NCBI GenBank assembly: GCA_023665605.1
Contig: JAMPDP010000001.1
Span: forward strand, 1,319,983 to 1,383,982
Direction: 5' to 3'
DNA length: 64,000 nucleotides
Source: Candidatus Amulumruptor caecigallinarius
GTDB lineage: Bacteria > Bacteroidota > Bacteroidia > Bacteroidales > Muribaculaceae
This document shows, in pieces, positions 43,819 through 55,508 of this stretch; the stretch's first letter is position 1, and every line of letters begins with the position of its first letter. The translations under genes were made by a program, and so were the position numbers. The notes under the pieces are model-generated. The model had not been told where the DNA came from, searched no databases, and was given only the letters and a program-made list of their open reading frames with translations.

Positions 43819-45030
43819 TTAGTAGAGGTTGTTGACGCGCTCGAAGTTAGCGTTGTCCTTGAGCACGTAGTAGATGTTCTTGAGGTACTGGAGGGCGTTG
43901 TGGTTCTCGCTCAGTTCATAGCACTTCTCGAACGCGGCAGCGGCCTCACGGCGGAGGGGGTTAATCTTGTCCTGCTCAAGTTGATGGAACTGAGACTCGG
44001 AGATGCCGGCACCGGCGCCCTCAGCGATAGCGTCGCTCTGCTCGGCGAGCATACGGCCGATGTTGTAGTAAGCATCACCGTTCTGGGGGTCGAACTCAGC
44101 GGCCTTGCGGTAGTAGGAGAGAGCCTGGTCCTTGTCGCCCTGATTTTCGTAGAGAGCACCCATGGCGATGTTGTAGACGGGGTTCTTGGGATCCTCAGCC
44201 AGACCCTTGTCAAGGAGCTGCTTGGCCTCGTCAAACTGCTTGTGCTGGAGCTTGCCCTCAATGGTGAGCTGGAAGAACACGGGTACCTCGGTACCGTGAA
44301 CTTGGTAGCCCTTCTCGGCGAAGGCATACATCTGGTCAGGATTGTTGGTAATCTTGGAGATGTACATAGCCTGGTTGAAGAGGTTCTTGTCGGTGTTACC
44401 AAGCTCGATGGCCTTGTTAAAGAGACGGATGGCGTCATCGTAACGCTCCATCTGCGAGGCTACGTAGCCCTGGAGGTAAGCGTTGGTGGCAAGCAGAGAA
44501 TCGGGAGAGATTTTGATCTCCTTGGCCAGTGCCGGATGGGTGGGAGCGTCGAAGTAGATGTCCCAAGCTTTATAGGCATTGGCCCAGTCCTTTGCGTTAT
44601 AGAGGTAGCGTGCGGCGTTGTCGTAGTCGTCGTAGTGTGACGCTGCGAGCTTGATGAGCTCCTTGCTGTACTTGGGCTTCACCTGACCCTTCTCGTTGGG
44701 GAGGGAGTCGAGCGGGAGAGCCTTAAGAGCGAACTCGTAGGCGTTGATGATGGAGGTGCCCATGTCGTTGACATCGACATCCTGACCGGCACGAAGGAGA
44801 ACGAACTCATGGTCGAAGTTCTCATAACCGGCCTTTGCGGGCACGTAGTAGGTAAGCACATTCTCAGAGCTCTCTGCATTGGTGAAAGCCGGCTTGATAG
44901 TGTTAAGCCACTCGGTGTACTTTGTCTTACCGGGCTTGAAGCTCTTCTGTGCATCCTTCACCAGCGAAATCTGGGCGGAAGCAGCGAGACCGGCGCAGAG
45001 TGCGAGGGCTACGAGGCTTGTCTTTTTCAT
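43819..45030 (-). CDS. Tetratricopeptide-repeat exported protein
   Basis: 403 residues. A signal peptide ends ASAQ (about 19). The body (about 120-400) holds several TPR helical pairs: NAARYLYNAKDWANAYKAWDIYF, NAYLQGYVASQMERYDDAIRLFNKAIELG, PVYNIAMGALYENQGDKDQALSYYRKAAEFDP and GDAYYNIGRMLAEQ. A scaffold role in the periplasm is inferred. It lies 60 bases downstream of the gyrA stop on the same strand, an arrangement I believe is conserved in Bacteroidales, and is followed by a strong terminator. Confidence 0.88.
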   Translation of the reverse strand: MKKTSLVALALCAGLAASAQISLVKDAQKSFKPGKTKYTEWLNTIKPAFTNAESSENVLTYYVPAKAGYENFDHEFVLLRAGQDVDVNDMGTSIINAYEFALKALPLDSLPNEKGQVKPKYSKELIKLAASHYDDYDNAARYLYNAKDWANAYKAWDIYFDAPTHPALAKEIKISPDSLLATNAYLQGYVASQMERYDDAIRLFNKAIELGNTDKNLFNQAMYISKITNNPDQMYAFAEKGYQVHGTEVPVFFQLTIEGKLQHKQFDEAKQLLDKGLAEDPKNPVYNIAMGALYENQGDKDQALSYYRKAAEFDPQNGDAYYNIGRMLAEQSDAIAEGAGAGISESQFHQLEQDKINPLRREAAAAFEKCYELSENHNALQYLKNIYYVLKDNANFERVNNLY

Positions 45031-45090
45031 AACTGAAAAAATGGGTTGAAAGGTGTGGTATTGTTGTAATGTGTTATTGTACTGAAGGGG

Positions 45091-47721
<2,631 letters not shown>

Positions 47722-47803
47722 TGTGTATATGTGGATGATAAGCTATGATTCGCAGATTTTGGAGCGTAGCGCAGGGGGTGGCTGACGCAGTTTTTCCAAC
47801 ACA

Positions 47804-47811
47804 CAAAGGTA
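47804..47811 (-). promoter_or_regulatory. -7 box for gyrA
   Basis: TACCTTTG on the minus strand, full match; leader about 80 bases to the gyrA ATG. The remaining gap holds spacer and the terminator below. Confidence 0.5.
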
Positions 47812-47869
47812 GCAATTTTTCTGTAAATCCAGGCCTGTCAAGGTAGGGAAAATCACGCTATGGAAAGAG

Positions 47870-47915
47870 AAAACAGAAAAGAGCCGCCATGGCCGGTAAA
47901 GGCTTCGGCGGCTCT
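47870..47915 (-). terminator. Intrinsic terminator after the GH13 gene
   Basis: AGAGCCGCC (47880-47888) and GGCGGCTCT (47907-47915) form a perfect 9-bp stem; on the minus strand it is followed by TTTCTGTTTTC. Confidence 0.8.
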
Positions 47916-47944
47916 CTTCTGTGATAGTATTTCAGGGAGGGAGG

Positions 47945-50755
47945 TCAGTAGACCACAACCTTGGTGGTGTAGCCGTCCATCATAACGATGTATATGCCGG
48001 GGGCGAGATTGTCTGTGCGTCCGAGTTCATTGCCGGTGAGGTCATAGACGGAAAGAGAGTCAAATGTGCCGGAAGTCAGTATGCAACCCGTAGAGCCCCA
48101 AGCTGTGGCGGTGGGATGCCAGTCGGCAGCTACGTTCTCAGTGGAAAGCACTTCCTGAGTACCGATGACGGCATAGGCACCGGCCGGGAGGGTTACACCT
48201 GTATTGGTGATGGTGGGTGTCACGCCGTAACTGGCGCTGAGCAGTTTGTACTTTGAAGATGGGCCTGCGAAGTTGACAGTAACGGTGGTTGTCCCGGTTG
48301 TGTTAGGGTTGACCGCAAGATAGAGTTCCTTAGAACCGTTGACCAGACGGATGGAACGCCCCTTAGCCCAGTCAGATGCCGAGCAGGCCATGGTGGTGGT
48401 GACACCATCCTTCTCAAAGAACTCCGGATTGTCATTGCGCAGGGCTATCAGCTCAGTGTAGCTGTCTTTTAGACCGGCGCGGTCTGCATTATCAAGATAG
48501 CTCCAAACCACTTTCTTGGGGGAGGTGTCATTGTCACCGTTGGTCTGCTTGGTGGTCTGGTCAGCGCCAAACTCCTGGAACTGCCATATCATGTGTGCTC
48601 CGGGGGACATCAGCATCTGAGCTGCGACAGAACCGAGACGGCGCATGGTCATCGCGGTGTTACCCTTGATGCCGGATGCACCATACTTCGCGCACTTGAA
48701 GGCCATGCGCTCCTCGTCATGGCTTTCTGCGTAGGATACGGTAGAACCCCATGTGCGACTGCCGTCAAGAGGCGCATAGAAGCGGTTGAGGTTGCTGTTT
48801 GAAGCGAACCCCATGGCAAACTGGCACGACTCAGAGTTGATGTTAGCCCAATTGACTTCGCCATTGGCCGCCATCTCGTTCTCCTCCTGAGTGCCTGCGA
48901 GGTCCTCATTGATGAAGTAAGCATCCGGCCGAACCTCTTTCATTGCCGCGTGGAGTTCCTTCATACGGGCTACGCGGGAGGCGTTGTAAGCGTTGGTCTT
49001 GACATCTGTCACACCGGTCCATCCGTTTGTGGCGGCATTGTATGTGGCGTTGTAGCTGGCATTGGAGCCGAGACCCTTCACCAGGTCAAAGCGGAAGCCA
49101 TCCACGTTGTAAGCAGTGAGCCAATACTTCAGCGCGTCCTTGAACTGCTGTTGCACGAGAGGATTGTCCTGATTCCAGTCATTTAGTACACTGTATGCGT
49201 GCGGGGCTCCCCCGGCGTTGTAAAACGGGTTGTCCTTCGTATCATAGAGTGCGTACCATGGATGCAGGCCATCTGTCTGGTTGAAGACGATGTCAAGAAT
49301 CACGGCCATGCCGCGGCGGTGGCACTCATCAACCAGTTTGCGGTAGTCATCAGGAGTGCCATAAGCCTTGTCAGGGGCGAAGTAGAAGTTTGTGTTGTAA
49401 CCCCAGGAGTTGTTGGCGTTAAACTCCATGATGGGAAGCAGCTCGATAGCATTGACACCGAGAGCCTTGAGGTATTCCAGCTTGTCCATTACGCCGGCGA
49501 TGGTGCCGTTGCCCTGCGACTGACCTTCCGTTCCGGTGAAGTCGCGGATAAGAAGCTCGTATATCACGAGCTGATCCTGAGCCACACCCTTGAAGTTCTT
49601 TATGGCGAAGTCGTAGCTGTCAGCATTGGAGTTGTACACTGCAAGAGGTACGCCGTTAACCTTGTCTGACGGATATGCCGGAAGGTTGGGATAAGTGGTG
49701 GAGGGGATGCTCTTGTCATTCCATGGGTCAAGCACCAGACGCGCATAGGGGTCGCCTACACGGCGCGAGTCATCCACGAGGTAATAATATATGTGGTCTT
49801 TGCCGTCAGCCAGACCGGGCACATTCACCCAGAAGTAGCGGTAAGCAGTGGAGCCGATAGTGACATCCTGCCAAAACATCTGTCGGTCATACTTCACTTC
49901 ATAGTCATCCCAGTCGCCTACGATGAAGGCATTCGTCTTCTTCGGGGCAGCGAGGCAGAAAGTGACTGAGCCGTCAGCCTGCGCCACTGCACCCATCACG
50001 GGCGTGCCACCGGGGTAGTCACGCTTCATGGTAGCAGCATCGCCCACGTAGACCATGCCGAGTTGCTCGGTAAGGGTGACACCCTGATAAGTGGCCTGAC
50101 CGATGATGGTGTATTGACCGGGAGAAGCGAAGGTGTAGTCCGCAGTGAGCTGCGTGCCGGAACCTTGTGACAGGGGAGTGCCCGAGGTGTTGCCGAGATA
50201 TATTGCAAGCTTGTCGGCAGAGCGTGTGGAGTGGAGTGTATATGTGACCGTAGTAGCGGAGGTGACAACCGTCGAGGATGTGGATGCCGTCAGGTCAATG
50301 GCAAACCCCTCGGGCTGTACGTCAATGAATATGTCGCCGCCCTCTGCCGTCTTGCCCTCCTTGGAGCCGTTGCTGTTACGGAACACGAAAGCGAGCTTGT
50401 CCACAGCCTCGGAGTCGGTGAGCCCGTAGAACTCGTTGATGCCGTTGGGTATTGTCAGCGTGTAGATGTTGTCGCTGACGCGTGTCATCTTGTACTTGTC
50501 ACTGTTGGTGCTCCAGTTAGTAGCGTGCGACCACTCTGAGGAGCCTTCCAGGATTACTCCCGTGTGGGCATAAACCTGATTAGTGGGATTGTTGACAAGA
50601 TTGGCCAGACCCTTGTTGCCTCGGTCAGCATAGAATGTGATGACAATCTTCTCAGTGGTGCGCTCCACAATGGGAGGGTCGGTGGTTACCACCGGCTGGG
50701 CCGCAGCCGAGATGGCCGCCAGTGATGAAAGCAGCGTGAAGTAAAGTTTTTTCAT
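47945..50755 (-). CDS. Secreted GH13 alpha-amylase/pullulanase with starch-binding modules and T9SS-like tail
   Basis: 936 residues. A signal peptide ends SAAAQP (about 20). Residues about 25-145 form a CBM-like module (CBM26-type starch binding is a guess), about 155-240 an Ig-like part, and about 250-345 a CBM48-like module. The GH13 barrel has all four regions: GVNAIELLPIMEF; VILDIVFNQTD (486-495); GFRFDLVKG with nucleophile Asp557; FINEDLAG with acid/base Glu617; ESHDEER with His-Asp 679-680. The C-terminal 60 residues (SLSVYDLTGNELGRTDNLAPGIYIVMMDG...KVVVY) look like a type IX secretion sorting domain. It would cleave starch or glycogen-like alpha-glucans outside the cell. No susCD pair is adjacent. 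Confidence 0.85.
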   Translation of the reverse strand: MKKLYFTLLSSLAAISAAAQPVVTTDPPIVERTTEKIVITFYADRGNKGLANLVNNPTNQVYAHTGVILEGSSEWSHATNWSTNSDKYKMTRVSDNIYTLTIPNGINEFYGLTDSEAVDKLAFVFRNSNGSKEGKTAEGGDIFIDVQPEGFAIDLTASTSSTVVTSATTVTYTLHSTRSADKLAIYLGNTSGTPLSQGSGTQLTADYTFASPGQYTIIGQATYQGVTLTEQLGMVYVGDAATMKRDYPGGTPVMGAVAQADGSVTFCLAAPKKTNAFIVGDWDDYEVKYDRQMFWQDVTIGSTAYRYFWVNVPGLADGKDHIYYYLVDDSRRVGDPYARLVLDPWNDKSIPSTTYPNLPAYPSDKVNGVPLAVYNSNADSYDFAIKNFKGVAQDQLVIYELLIRDFTGTEGQSQGNGTIAGVMDKLEYLKALGVNAIELLPIMEFNANNSWGYNTNFYFAPDKAYGTPDDYRKLVDECHRRGMAVILDIVFNQTDGLHPWYALYDTKDNPFYNAGGAPHAYSVLNDWNQDNPLVQQQFKDALKYWLTAYNVDGFRFDLVKGLGSNASYNATYNAATNGWTGVTDVKTNAYNASRVARMKELHAAMKEVRPDAYFINEDLAGTQEENEMAANGEVNWANINSESCQFAMGFASNSNLNRFYAPLDGSRTWGSTVSYAESHDEERMAFKCAKYGASGIKGNTAMTMRRLGSVAAQMLMSPGAHMIWQFQEFGADQTTKQTNGDNDTSPKKVVWSYLDNADRAGLKDSYTELIALRNDNPEFFEKDGVTTTMACSASDWAKGRSIRLVNGSKELYLAVNPNTTGTTTVTVNFAGPSSKYKLLSASYGVTPTITNTGVTLPAGAYAVIGTQEVLSTENVAADWHPTATAWGSTGCILTSGTFDSLSVYDLTGNELGRTDNLAPGIYIVMMDGYTTKVVVY

Positions 50756-50786
50756 GAGTAATTATTGAATGGACTTTGGTGAGGCG

Positions 50787-51674
50787 TTATTGCACGGCAG
50801 AGCCTGCGGCTGTGTCAGTGTCTGGAGCTTGGTCAATCAGCTCCATGAATTGATCAAGGGTGGGGGTGATGATTATCTCGGTGCGACGATTGCGCTGGCG
50901 GCCGTCGGCTGATCCATTGTCAGCCACAGGATTGTACTCGCCACGACCCGCGGCGGAAAGCCTTGAAGGGTCAACGTCGAACTTGTTCTGGAGCACCTGC
51001 ACCACTGATGATGCGCGCAGAGCCGAGAGGTCCCAATTGTTGCGTATGTTGGTCTTGGAGATAGGCACATCGTCGGTGTTGCCCTCAACGACCACGTCAT
51101 ATGACTTGTAATCCTTGATAATCTTGGCAATCTTACCGAGGACATCCATGGCGCGGTCACTGATTTCGTAACTGCCGCTGCGGAAGAGCATATTGTCTGC
51201 GAGGGAGATGTAGACCACACCCTTCTTCACCTTCACATCGACGTCCTTCAAGTCATCACGTGAGAGCGAGCGGGTGAGATTGTTGGTAAGCACCATGTTG
51301 AGCGAATCGCTCTTGGATTTCGCTGCCACGAGCTCCTTGATATACTTGTTTGAGGCATTGATTTCGTCAACGAGCTTGGAGATGTTGACATTACCCTGTG
51401 AATTCTGGTCAAGGCTCTTGGAGAGGTTGCCCTGAAGTATGGCATACTGCCGCTTTAGGTCCTCATTGTTGGCACGAGCTTGTTGTAGGAGAGCGTCGAT
51501 GGTCTGCTTGTCGGCCGTGGTCTTGGCCAGAGAGCTCTGTGAGGTGTTATAATCTGCTGTCAACGCATCGTAGCGGGTCTGCAACTCGGCATACTTCTTC
51601 TTGCTGACACACCCTGTAAGTGTCAACGTCGATGCCATCATAACGATAGCAAACAGACGTGATGAGGTTCTCAT
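50787..51674 (-). CDS. OmpA-family peptidoglycan-binding lipoprotein
   Basis: 295 residues from MRTSSRLFAIVMMASTLTLTGCVSKKKYAEL; the lipobox puts the lipidated residue at Cys22. A coiled coil (about 25-130) is followed by an OmpA C-terminal domain (about 150-285): LADNMLFRSGSYEISDRAMDVLGKIAKII, VVVEGNTDDVPI, NWDLSALRASSVVQVL, GRGEYNPVADN and GRQRNRRTEIII. It likely tethers the outer membrane to peptidoglycan. The longer frame adds 56 residues that are not signal-like; the ATG at 51674 is chosen. The GH13 gene follows after 31 bases. Confidence 0.9.
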   Translation of the reverse strand: MRTSSRLFAIVMMASTLTLTGCVSKKKYAELQTRYDALTADYNTSQSSLAKTTADKQTIDALLQQARANNEDLKRQYAILQGNLSKSLDQNSQGNVNISKLVDEINASNKYIKELVAAKSKSDSLNMVLTNNLTRSLSRDDLKDVDVKVKKGVVYISLADNMLFRSGSYEISDRAMDVLGKIAKIIKDYKSYDVVVEGNTDDVPISKTNIRNNWDLSALRASSVVQVLQNKFDVDPSRLSAAGRGEYNPVADNGSADGRQRNRRTEIIITPTLDQFMELIDQAPDTDTAAGSAVQ

Positions 51675-51744
51675 AAGTAGTGATGTTAGTGGATATACAA
51701 TTATAACAACAAGCCTCGGGGTGTGTTCATAGGAGGAAAATACA

Positions 51745-51752
51745 TATATTTG
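51745..51752 (+). promoter_or_regulatory. -7 box abutting the FemAB-like gene start
   Basis: TATATTTG, a perfect TAnnTTTG, ends 4 bases before the ATG at 51757, which would make the mRNA leaderless or almost so. The -33 is weak. Confidence 0.5.
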
Positions 51753-51756
51753 CAGT

Positions 51757-52713
51757 ATGGCAACGCAATGGAGCGTCAGAAGATACAGCGCAGGTGATGC
51801 CGCAGTGTGGGATGTCCTGGTGAGGGCATCGCGCAACGGCACGTTTCTGTTTGAACGCCCGTATATGGACTATCACAGTGACAGGTTTGTCGACCACTCG
51901 CTGATAGGGATGGCAGATGGCAAGCCTGTGGCGTTGCTTCCTGCGAATGAGGAAGGGAGTATGCTCCGTTCACACGGAGGGCTCACATACGGCGGCTGGG
52001 TGCTTCCGCATCACAAGGTGAACGCCACAGAGATGGGACTGCTTATGGGAGCGGCCATAGAATACTGTAAGTCAGTCGGCTTCACGGCACTTGACTATAA
52101 GCCGGTTCCGTATATCTATGCCTCTGAGCCGTCTCAGGAAGACCTGTACTGGCTATGGCGTCATGGCGCTGTGACTACAGAGATGAATCTCTCGACAGCG
52201 ATAGACCTCGACTGCAATCCGGGGTTTAACACCGCACAGCGACGCAAGCTGCGCAAGGGAGAAGCCAACGGAGCAGGCTATGTAGAGCTTACGGATGATG
52301 CGGGCATACACGCTTTTCATTCAATGCTTGCGCATTGCCTGGAAGAGCGCCACGCCACGCAGCCTGTGCACACAGCAACTGAATTGTGCCTGCTGCATAG
52401 CCGATTCCGGCAGAACATCCGCTTTCATGGTATGCTACATGGCGGCAAACTGGCTGCAGGGGTGTGCAGCTATGACACCGGGCGCGTGCGCCATCTCCAA
52501 TACATAGCCACTACTGCCGAAGGGCGAGCGCTTGACATGCTGACACCGCTTATGGCGAGGATTATTGCCGAAGTGCCGGAAGGAACTCGTTATGTGGATT
52601 TCGGCATCTCAAATGAGCAGCACGGGCTGGTGCTCAATTCCGGTCTTAGCCGACAGAAGTGGGAACTCGGCGGAAGTGGTGTAGCGTATCAGCGCCTGCT
52701 GCTGGAGTTTTAG
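51757..52713 (+). CDS. FemAB-like/GNAT-fold acyltransferase
   Basis: 318 residues. Two GNAT-like halves: an N-terminal half beginning WSVRRYSAGDAAVWDVLVRASRNGTFLFERPYMDYH and a C-terminal half with LCLLHSRFRQNIRFHGMLHGGKLAAGVCSYDTGRVRHLQYIATTAEGRALDMLTPLMARII. Double-GNAT proteins of this type (FemAB, BioF2-like) transfer acyl or aminoacyl groups to cell-wall or polysaccharide substrates; the substrate here is unknown. The first ATG is required because the fold starts at residue 5. Convergent with the beta-barrel gene. Confidence 0.78.
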   Translation: MATQWSVRRYSAGDAAVWDVLVRASRNGTFLFERPYMDYHSDRFVDHSLIGMADGKPVALLPANEEGSMLRSHGGLTYGGWVLPHHKVNATEMGLLMGAAIEYCKSVGFTALDYKPVPYIYASEPSQEDLYWLWRHGAVTTEMNLSTAIDLDCNPGFNTAQRRKLRKGEANGAGYVELTDDAGIHAFHSMLAHCLEERHATQPVHTATELCLLHSRFRQNIRFHGMLHGGKLAAGVCSYDTGRVRHLQYIATTAEGRALDMLTPLMARIIAEVPEGTRYVDFGISNEQHGLVLNSGLSRQKWELGGSGVAYQRLLLEF

Positions 52714-52759
52714 GGCTATTGATAACGCTTGTACCGGCTCTTAACGCCTGTGCCGGCAC

Positions 52760-53398
52760 TTAGAAGAAGTAGGTGGCTGCGAGCTTCCACTCGCGGTTCT
52801 GTGCGGAATAGTCGGTGAGGATGCGGTCCTTGGTGCAGTAGGTCATGCCAAGGTTGTATTCCACGGTCACCTGCCAACGCTTCTTGATTTCTGCGCCAAT
52901 GCCGAAGTTCAGTCCTATCTCGCCCAAAGGGAATGAGAAGGCGTCAATGTCAGAGTGCCCGAGCATGAAGCCAAAGGAGGGACCCACATAGACAAGCGGA
53001 GCCAGAATATCCTCGAAGCCGCCGAGGCGGGTGTACTTGAATCGAAGATGAAGCGGGATGTTGAGATAGTGCAGGTAGAAGCGGGTGTCGCCATAGCCCT
53101 GACTTGCCCAGATGCGCTTCTCTCCGAGCTTGACTTCTGCTCCGCGCATCTCATACTGCGCGCCTAAGTCAATGCCGAACCCCACGCCGGGAAACATCAT
53201 CTCGCCGGATATGCCGGCAGCGAACCCGGGCACACTGCTTACACCAACCAAGCTCTGCTTGAAGTGCAGGTCGGTGAGCAGGACTCCGGCTGTGGCACCC
53301 CACCGCATCTGTGATGCGGCAGAGGGTGTCAGAGTCGTAAGGGAGGCAACGGCCACGAAAGCCGTTGCCACAATACGTTTGATTGACTTGATGGTCAT
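52760..53398 (-). CDS. Porin-like outer-membrane beta-barrel protein
   Basis: 212 residues. A signal peptide ends PSAASQMRWG (about 29). Alternating polar/hydrophobic strands with aromatic girdles fill the body (VGFGIDLGAQYEMRGAEV, FYLHYLNIPLHLRFKYTRLGG, IGLNFGIGAEIKKRWQVTVEYNLGMTYC) and the last strand ends in Phe (EWKLAATYFF), as required for BamA recognition. It fits the PorT/OmpW-sized 8-10 strand class of Bacteroidota. The M49 gene ends 35 bases upstream. Confidence 0.85.
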   Translation of the reverse strand: MTIKSIKRIVATAFVAVASLTTLTPSAASQMRWGATAGVLLTDLHFKQSLVGVSSVPGFAAGISGEMMFPGVGFGIDLGAQYEMRGAEVKLGEKRIWASQGYGDTRFYLHYLNIPLHLRFKYTRLGGFEDILAPLVYVGPSFGFMLGHSDIDAFSFPLGEIGLNFGIGAEIKKRWQVTVEYNLGMTYCTKDRILTDYSAQNREWKLAATYFF

Positions 53399-53433
53399 TA
53401 TGGAGTGTCTGAGTTGATACAGCAGTGAGGTGA

Positions 53434-55476
53434 TTATTTGAGAGTGGAGTAGTCACGCGAATAGCGGAGCACCTGGGGCAGATACTCCTCCGTGTAGTCG
53501 ATGGTGACATCGGTGATATTGCCGTCGGCATCCATTACCGGAGTGTAAACGGGGTTGACAAAGCCCTTGTAGGGGGCGATGTTGAGCTTCGCGTAGCGGT
53601 CAAGCACCTCCTTGTGGAGTTCGGGGTCAACCTTCACGCCGTAGGTTTCCACCAATGCGCGTCCGGCCTCGAAGTCACCTTCGCTCTTGACGCGCTGAAT
53701 CTCGGCAAGGAGCTGAGCGAACAAGCCACGCAGAGCCTCGTAGTCGTTGATCTTGACGAAGGTCTTGCCATCCCGCTTAACCATCTCAACTACGTTGGCG
53801 TCCTTTCCCTTCTCCAGAGCCCAGCGTGCCACAAGAGCGCGGTTGCGCATGTGAGCCTCCTCGATGTCCTTGCCCGGCTCAATGCGCATGAGCTGTGTCA
53901 TAAGGCCGTTGAGCATATATTTGTAATACTCAGCCTTGTAGGCATCAGGGTTATCAAGCAGCCCGAGCTCAATCAGCTTGGGATCAGCGAGGTAATAGAG
54001 GGCGAAGAGATCCGCACGTGTCTCCTCCAGACATGAACCGTAGGCACCGAGGGCATTCTCGTCAACACCCGGAAGCAGACGTCCGGATGCGTGGCCGAGA
54101 CATTCGTGGAGGTCAGTGTGGAGATTGTCAGTGATGAACAGATACTTGTCAAGGAGTTCCGAAGTGGGCTCGTCAATCACAAACTCGGCATTGAAGCCGT
54201 TGCCGTGCGAGGCCTCGTCGTAAGCCTCCGTGATGTTCTCCAGCGTTACAGATTTGCTGCCATGAGCAGCACGGATCCAGTTGGCGTTGGGGAGGTTGAT
54301 GCCGATGGGGGTGGCGGGGTAAGCATCTCCGGCAAGTATGGCTGCGGTAATCACCTTGGCCGTAACGCCCTTTACTTCGGGCTTGCGGAAACGGGGATCG
54401 ACGGGGGAGTGGTCCTCAAACCATTGTGCGCTGCCCGAGATGGCCTCTGTACGGTGAGAAGCATCGAGGTTCTTGAAGTTGACAATTGACTCCCAAGTGC
54501 CGGTCAGACCGAGGGGATCTCCGTAACTCTCGATGAATCCGTTGATAAAGTCAACGCGAGAGTCAGTATCGCCCACCCAAAGGATAGAGTACTCGTCAAA
54601 CTTCTTGAGGTCACCGGTGCGGTAGTAATCTATGAGGGTGTCAATCACCTGCTTCTGTCGGTCATTCTCAGCCAGAGCCGAGGCCTTGGTGAGGTTGTCG
54701 ATGATACGCGTGATGGCGGCATCGTAGAGCCCGCCCTGACGGTAGGTTTGCTCAACGACTTTCCCGGAAGCGTCCTTAGCCAGACGAGAGTTGAGGCCTA
54801 TGCTGACAGGAGTGAGGTCGGTGGTGTCACGGAGCGAAGCGTAGTAGGCCTCGACTTCGGGCTGCGTCAATCCCTCCTCGTAGAGGTTATTGGCCGAAGT
54901 CATAATCAAATCTTGGCCGTCAGCCTGATTCACTCTCTTGGCCATGAATGAGGGCTCAAAGAGGATGCGCTTGATGACGGTGAGCTCCTCAGGGGCCACA
55001 TCAGGATTGGATGATGCCACGAGGCCATCAAAATAAGCCTCGGTGAACTCGGGTGTGAACTTGTCCATCGAGTAGTGATGGTGGATGCCGTTGGCGAACT
55101 CAATCTGCTTGAGATACTTCTCCAGGGCCTTGAAGTCAGCCGATGTGTCGCCGGATGCCTTGGCACCGGTGTAGAGCTTCTCGATGAGACGGCGCACGGC
55201 CAGATTGTGTTTGCCGTACTGGTCCCACACGATGTCGCGACCGCTCAGGGCTGCCTCAGTGAGGTAATATATCAGAGCCTTCTGTTTCGGGGTAAGAGCC
55301 TCGAAACCGGGCACTTTGTAGCGGAGCACTTCGATATCGGCGAAGCGATCAACTGTGTAGTCGAATGGTGTGGAGGCTGCGCGGGGAGCCTCGTCGGTGG
55401 TTGCTGCCATGGCTGTTATTGCAGTGGCTCCCAAGGCCGAAAGTGCCAGAGAGCGGATGGTTCGGTGATTAATCAT
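53434..55476 (-). CDS. M49 family dipeptidyl-peptidase III-like zinc peptidase
   Basis: 680 residues. A signal peptide ends AMAATTDEA (about 26). The zinc motif is HECLGH at 457-462 (family consensus HELLGH or HECLGH), with the second zinc ligand Glu in EETRAD at 484-489. M49 enzymes remove dipeptides from the N-terminus of short peptides; an exported version in Bacteroides acts in the periplasm. Full length. rlmI ends 33 bases upstream; the beta-barrel gene follows by 35 bases. Confidence 0.92.
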   Translation of the reverse strand: MINHRTIRSLALSALGATAITAMAATTDEAPRAASTPFDYTVDRFADIEVLRYKVPGFEALTPKQKALIYYLTEAALSGRDIVWDQYGKHNLAVRRLIEKLYTGAKASGDTSADFKALEKYLKQIEFANGIHHHYSMDKFTPEFTEAYFDGLVASSNPDVAPEELTVIKRILFEPSFMAKRVNQADGQDLIMTSANNLYEEGLTQPEVEAYYASLRDTTDLTPVSIGLNSRLAKDASGKVVEQTYRQGGLYDAAITRIIDNLTKASALAENDRQKQVIDTLIDYYRTGDLKKFDEYSILWVGDTDSRVDFINGFIESYGDPLGLTGTWESIVNFKNLDASHRTEAISGSAQWFEDHSPVDPRFRKPEVKGVTAKVITAAILAGDAYPATPIGINLPNANWIRAAHGSKSVTLENITEAYDEASHGNGFNAEFVIDEPTSELLDKYLFITDNLHTDLHECLGHASGRLLPGVDENALGAYGSCLEETRADLFALYYLADPKLIELGLLDNPDAYKAEYYKYMLNGLMTQLMRIEPGKDIEEAHMRNRALVARWALEKGKDANVVEMVKRDGKTFVKINDYEALRGLFAQLLAEIQRVKSEGDFEAGRALVETYGVKVDPELHKEVLDRYAKLNIAPYKGFVNPVYTPVMDADGNITDVTIDYTEEYLPQVLRYSRDYSTLK

Positions 55477-55508
55477 GGTGATAATGATGGTGTATGGTGA
55501 TGGTGGGG

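Noticed and set aside
43735..44640. Open frame of 301 codons on the + strand
   Set aside because: Antisense to the TPR gene; it starts inside the terminator hairpin and has an artificial Leu/Val composition.
51675..51842. N-terminal extension of the OmpA-type lipoprotein (56 codons)
   Set aside because: It would bury the lipobox 77 residues inside and overlaps the start of a divergent gene; the internal ATG gives a proper lipoprotein signal.
52731..52758. Weak inverted repeat (GTACCGGC/GCCGGCAC) between convergent genes
   Set aside because: One mismatch, no T-run; likely chance in GC-rich sequence.
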